Shown here in pieces: positions 61,734 to 64,000 of a stretch of DNA of 64,000 nt. The stretch comes from CAVUPF01 sp963777915 (lineage in GTDB: Bacteria > Actinomycetota > Thermoleophilia > Solirubrobacterales > 70-9). The position numbers and the translations under genes are program-made. Below the pieces are notes generated by a model. It made no database searches. It was not told the origin of the DNA and was given only the letters and a program-made list of their open reading frames with translations. Each line of letters starts with the position of its first letter. Position 1 is the stretch's first letter. The stretch is from NCBI GenBank assembly GCA_963777915.1, contig CAVZSH010000003.1, forward strand, positions 62,001 through 126,000, read 5' to 3'.

Positions 61734-62081
61734 CTACTGCCCGGCGCGCTTCCAGCGGCGCGCCCAGAGACGCAGCTCTCGAATCGCGGGGCGCAGCTCG
61801 GCGCCCTTCCCGGTAAGCGAGTAGGTGACGCGAACCGGCGTCCCCGGCTCGACCTCCCGCTCGACCAGACCCTCGTCCTCCAGCTCGCGAAGCCGCTGTG
61901 AGAGCAGCCGGTCCGAGAGGCCCGGTACCGCCTTGGCCAACTCGCCGAAGCGCATCGGCTGCTCGGTCAGCGCGCAGACGATCGCCCCGGTCCAGCGCTT
62001 GCCGATCAGCTCGATCGCGGCGTGGAAGTGCGGGCACACGCCCTTGACTGCATGGTCTTCGGTCGCGGCAATGGCACCCAC
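61734..62081 (-). CDS. HxlR-family transcriptional regulator
   Basis: The 115-residue protein starts at GTG 62081. It is a winged helix of the HxlR type: CPHFHAAIELIGKRWTGAIVCALTEQPMRFGELAKAVPGLSDRLLSQRLRELEDEGLVEREV, recognised by KRWTGAI and GLSDRLLSQRLRELE. The Cys near the N-terminus (GVCPHF) is the redox-sensing position in YodB/HypR-like members. It lies four bases upstream of xseA on the same strand. A palindrome at 62093-62107 just before the gene is a likely autoregulatory operator. Confidence 0.9.
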   Translation of the reverse strand: MGAIAATEDHAVKGVCPHFHAAIELIGKRWTGAIVCALTEQPMRFGELAKAVPGLSDRLLSQRLRELEDEGLVEREVEPGTPVRVTYSLTGKGAELRPAIRELRLWARRWKRAGQ

Positions 62082-62092
62082 GTGAAATCGAG

Positions 62093-62107
62093 CTTACTGA
62101 ACGTAAG
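62093..62107. promoter_or_regulatory. HxlR-type palindromic operator
   Basis: CTTACTGAACGTAAG is an inverted repeat of CTTAC and GTAAG with a five-base spacer, 12 bases before the HxlR start codon. HxlR regulators such as YodB bind short sites with TTAC/GTAA half-sites. Autoregulation of the HxlR-xseA-xseB unit is the natural reading. Confidence 0.55.
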
Positions 62108-62218
62108 TGATGGGCCGAGAGGAACCCTCCCGCGCAACTGCCCACCGGCGGCGTGGGTCTCGCGGACCGACTCAGGCGAGAGGACGAGCCGCAGGAGCGG
62201 TGTCCGCGCGGTCTTCCC

Positions 62219-63367
62219 TCAGCTGGCGCAAGGACCGGTACTCACCGCGGGAGCCGTTTCCCGCAGTGCCGCGCGGACCAGGCTGTCGGGAACCGCGAAG
62301 CCACCGGGAGTGCCGGAGGTGGTGGCCGCGAAGACGGTGCCGAGGACGCGACCTTGAGAGTCGACGATCGGGCCACCGGAGTTGCCGCTGCGGACCGAGC
62401 CGCGCAGGGAACTGATCGTTCGGTGGACTGGGCCGTCCCCGTAGGAGTCCTCGCTGATCACTTCGCGCGTTTCGCCGAAGCGCGCTGGCGCGACCGTATA
62501 GGGCCCGTTTTCCGGGTAGCCGAGGACGGCGCCGGCGGTTCCCAGTCGCAAATCGGGGCTGAGCCGGAGGACGGGAAGCGCCGCGCCGATCCGCAGCAGG
62601 GCAAGGTCGTTGTGTGGGTCATAGTGAACGGGAGTGGCGCTGAGCGAGGCGCCGGTCTGGGTGATGACCGTGGTGTCGTCCTCGCCGGCGACGACGTGGG
62701 CGTTGGTGACGATCAGGTTCGGCCTCACCGCCCACCCCGAGCCCTCGATCCCGAGCCCGCAGGCGGTGCCGAGCACGCGAACCACCGAACGACCCGCCCC
62801 CAGTACGCCGGAATCGGAGGAGATTCTCGGGTCGGGCGGCCCCACCGCGGTCACCTGGCCGGAGATAGAGGGTGCCGGATCGACCCGGTTGAGCGCGTTC
62901 AGCACCGGGCCCGAGGGAGGCAGCACTTCGTTGAGGCTGCGCAGGATCACCGAGCTTTGGACGTCGGCCCGAAGCCGCGCCGTCCCCGGCGCGTGCAGGA
63001 CGACGGCGCCGAACACCCAGACCAGGCCGAGCGCTACCGCGGCGACCAATGCAGCGCCCCCCGCTCCGTCGGCGCGGTGCAGCGCCTTCCTGCGGATTAC
63101 CCTCGCCCGCAGCCCCAGGGCGAGGCTCTCAAGGGTAACCGCGACAACCGCCCCGACCAGCAGCGCCCCCAGCGCGGCGAACAGCGGCGCGTAGGGCGAC
63201 TCGGGTCCCTGGTGCAGCAACAGGGGGCCGATCCGACTCCCCAGGAACGCCCCCACGGCGAACCCCACCAGCGTCAGGGCCCCGACGATCAAACCCTGCC
63301 GATACCCCCACAGGCCCAGGGCCGCGGTGAAGGCGACTATCCCCCAATCCAGCACAGTCACACTCAA
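62219..63367 (-). CDS. MarP-like membrane serine protease (CvpA domain plus trypsin domain)
   Basis: The 382-residue protein has four N-terminal hydrophobic segments of the CvpA/colicin V type (VLDWGIVAFTAALGLWGYRQGL...). A periplasmic trypsin-like domain follows with the triad His in NLIVTNAHVVAG, Asp in YDPHNDLALLRI and Ser in RSGNSGGPIVD. This is the architecture of mycobacterial MarP, which resists acid and oxidative stress by cleaving peptidoglycan hydrolases. A Cys pair in the protease (GTACGL and the C-terminal PCAS) may form a disulfide. The start is TTG 63367, with no strong ribosome-binding site, so a few residues are uncertain. Confidence 0.85.
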   Translation of the reverse strand: MSVTVLDWGIVAFTAALGLWGYRQGLIVGALTLVGFAVGAFLGSRIGPLLLHQGPESPYAPLFAALGALLVGAVVAVTLESLALGLRARVIRRKALHRADGAGGAALVAAVALGLVWVFGAVVLHAPGTARLRADVQSSVILRSLNEVLPPSGPVLNALNRVDPAPSISGQVTAVGPPDPRISSDSGVLGAGRSVVRVLGTACGLGIEGSGWAVRPNLIVTNAHVVAGEDDTTVITQTGASLSATPVHYDPHNDLALLRIGAALPVLRLSPDLRLGTAGAVLGYPENGPYTVAPARFGETREVISEDSYGDGPVHRTISSLRGSVRSGNSGGPIVDSQGRVLGTVFAATTSGTPGGFAVPDSLVRAALRETAPAVSTGPCAS

Positions 63368-63408
63368 ATAGAAGCATGCAGACGATCCCTCTATTACCTT
63401 TCACCAAA

Positions 63409-64000
63409 ATGAAACGCCTCTCCCCCGAGGTGGAACGGCGTCGTCGCCTCCTCACCCGCACGCTCCCCCTCACGATCGTCGCCGTCGTCGCATTCATCCT
63501 GGGTGCCTCGGCGGGGGCGCCGGGGGCGTCTCCCGAGAAGGGTGCCGCCAAGCGATTCGCCGAAGCCTGGGCGCAGCACGAATTCGCCGCGATGTATAAG
63601 GCGTTGAACCCCGCCTCGAAACGGGCGATCGGGGTCGCCGAATTCGCCAAGGCATACCGCGAAGCAGAAGGAATGGCGACGCTGCGCTTGCTGGAGCCAG
63701 GCTCCCCTCGGGAAGCAACCCAAGCCGCAGGCGTGACGACTGTGGCGGTCCCGATCATCGCCAACACGGTCGCCTTTGGCCCCATCGACGCCGAGGTCGA
63801 CCTGCAATTCGCCGAAGGCGGGATCGCCTGGAACCGGAGCCTCCTCTTCCCCGGGTTGCGCCACGGCGAGCACCTGGAGAGCCGGATCGAGCTGGCGCCG
63901 CGAGCGCCGATCCTCGCCGCCGACGGAACTCCCCTGGCCGAGGGGCCGGCCGACGCCCGCTCGCACCCGATCGGCTCCGCGGCGATCGACGTCACCGGCG
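63409..64000 (+). CDS. Penicillin-binding protein N-terminus with NTF2-like (MecA_N) domain (runs off window)
   Basis: From ATG 63409 the frame is open to the window end (197 codons). A basic N-terminus (KRLSPEVERRRRLLTR) precedes a membrane helix (LTIVAVVAFILGASAG). Residues about 45-150 form an NTF2/MecA_N-like domain (AAKRFAEAWAQHEFAAMYKALNPASKRA). Then LESRIELAPRAPILAADGTPLAEG marks the start of the penicillin-binding protein dimerisation domain. The transpeptidase domain lies outside. It is divergent from the MarP-like gene. An in-frame ATG at 63376 is an alternative start. Confidence 0.85.
   Translation, partial: MKRLSPEVERRRRLLTRTLPLTIVAVVAFILGASAGAPGASPEKGAAKRFAEAWAQHEFAAMYKALNPASKRAIGVAEFAKAYREAEGMATLRLLEPGSPREATQAAGVTTVAVPIIANTVAFGPIDAEVDLQFAEGGIAWNRSLLFPGLRHGEHLESRIELAPRAPILAADGTPLAEGPADARSHPIGSAAIDVTG

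Overview
The window is high-GC bacterial DNA with dense operons, frequent 1-14 nt gene overlaps and common GTG/TTG starts. The gene set points to an actinomycete: a SUF iron-sulfur system with an Rrf2 regulator, a WS/DGAT acyltransferase, AddAB-type recombination nucleases, a MarP-like protease and an actinobacterial SOS box. A Thermoleophilia/Solirubrobacterales relative is my best guess, inferred from gene style only.

Left chromosomal flank (1-15.77 kb). It holds htpX (cut by the window edge), an Rrf2 regulator with sufC-sufS-sufU, a glyoxalase-family gene on the other strand, then a Rieske ferredoxin with sufB-sufD. Both suf halves carry the same IscR-like operator just before the first start codon. 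Next come envelope and thioredoxin-like genes, a cupin, ispH, a WS/DGAT acyltransferase, fxsA, a flippase-like membrane protein and a DrrAB-like ABC exporter.

Integrated island (about 15.78-51.68 kb). The last codons of sufT, a MIP18/DUF59 gene, occur twice: as the intact gene end at 51.64 kb and as an orphan fragment at 15.77 kb. They share 28 identical bases. A tyrosine recombinase and an excisionase-like gene sit beside the right copy, and GTGGGGAC-type repeats lie just inside both ends. This marks a ~35.9 kb element that uses the 3' end of sufT as attB and separated sufT from the ABC exporter operon that once followed it.

Island cargo, left to right: remnants of a conjugative element (lytic transglycosylase, lipoprotein, sigma-like factor, truncated ArdC, DUF3072, ParB); a type III restriction-modification operon with a third small gene; a three-gene ABC-3C/Lamassu-like system; an SOS-box-controlled mutagenesis cassette (imuB-DUF6504-dnaE2); Mrr-like, HNH and PD-(D/E)XK-like nucleases; a decayed SIR2-like/DUF4917 fragment; a small HTH protein; a DGQHR-like gene; a tightly coupled PIN-domain plus nuclease-STAND-ATPase pair; a possible tRNA-derived old attachment region; and a DUF3800 gene with an unknown partner. 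It reads as a defence and mutagenesis island on a decayed integrative conjugative element. No relaxase, coupling protein or VirB4-like gene is visible.

Right chromosomal flank (51.64-64 kb). It holds sufT, a hypothetical gene with a HAD hydrolase, addB-addA, xseA-xseB behind an HxlR regulator, a MarP-like serine protease and the start of a penicillin-binding protein. The best candidates for an undescribed system are the PIN-STAND pair (41.0-46.6 kb) and the sufT-targeting island itself.
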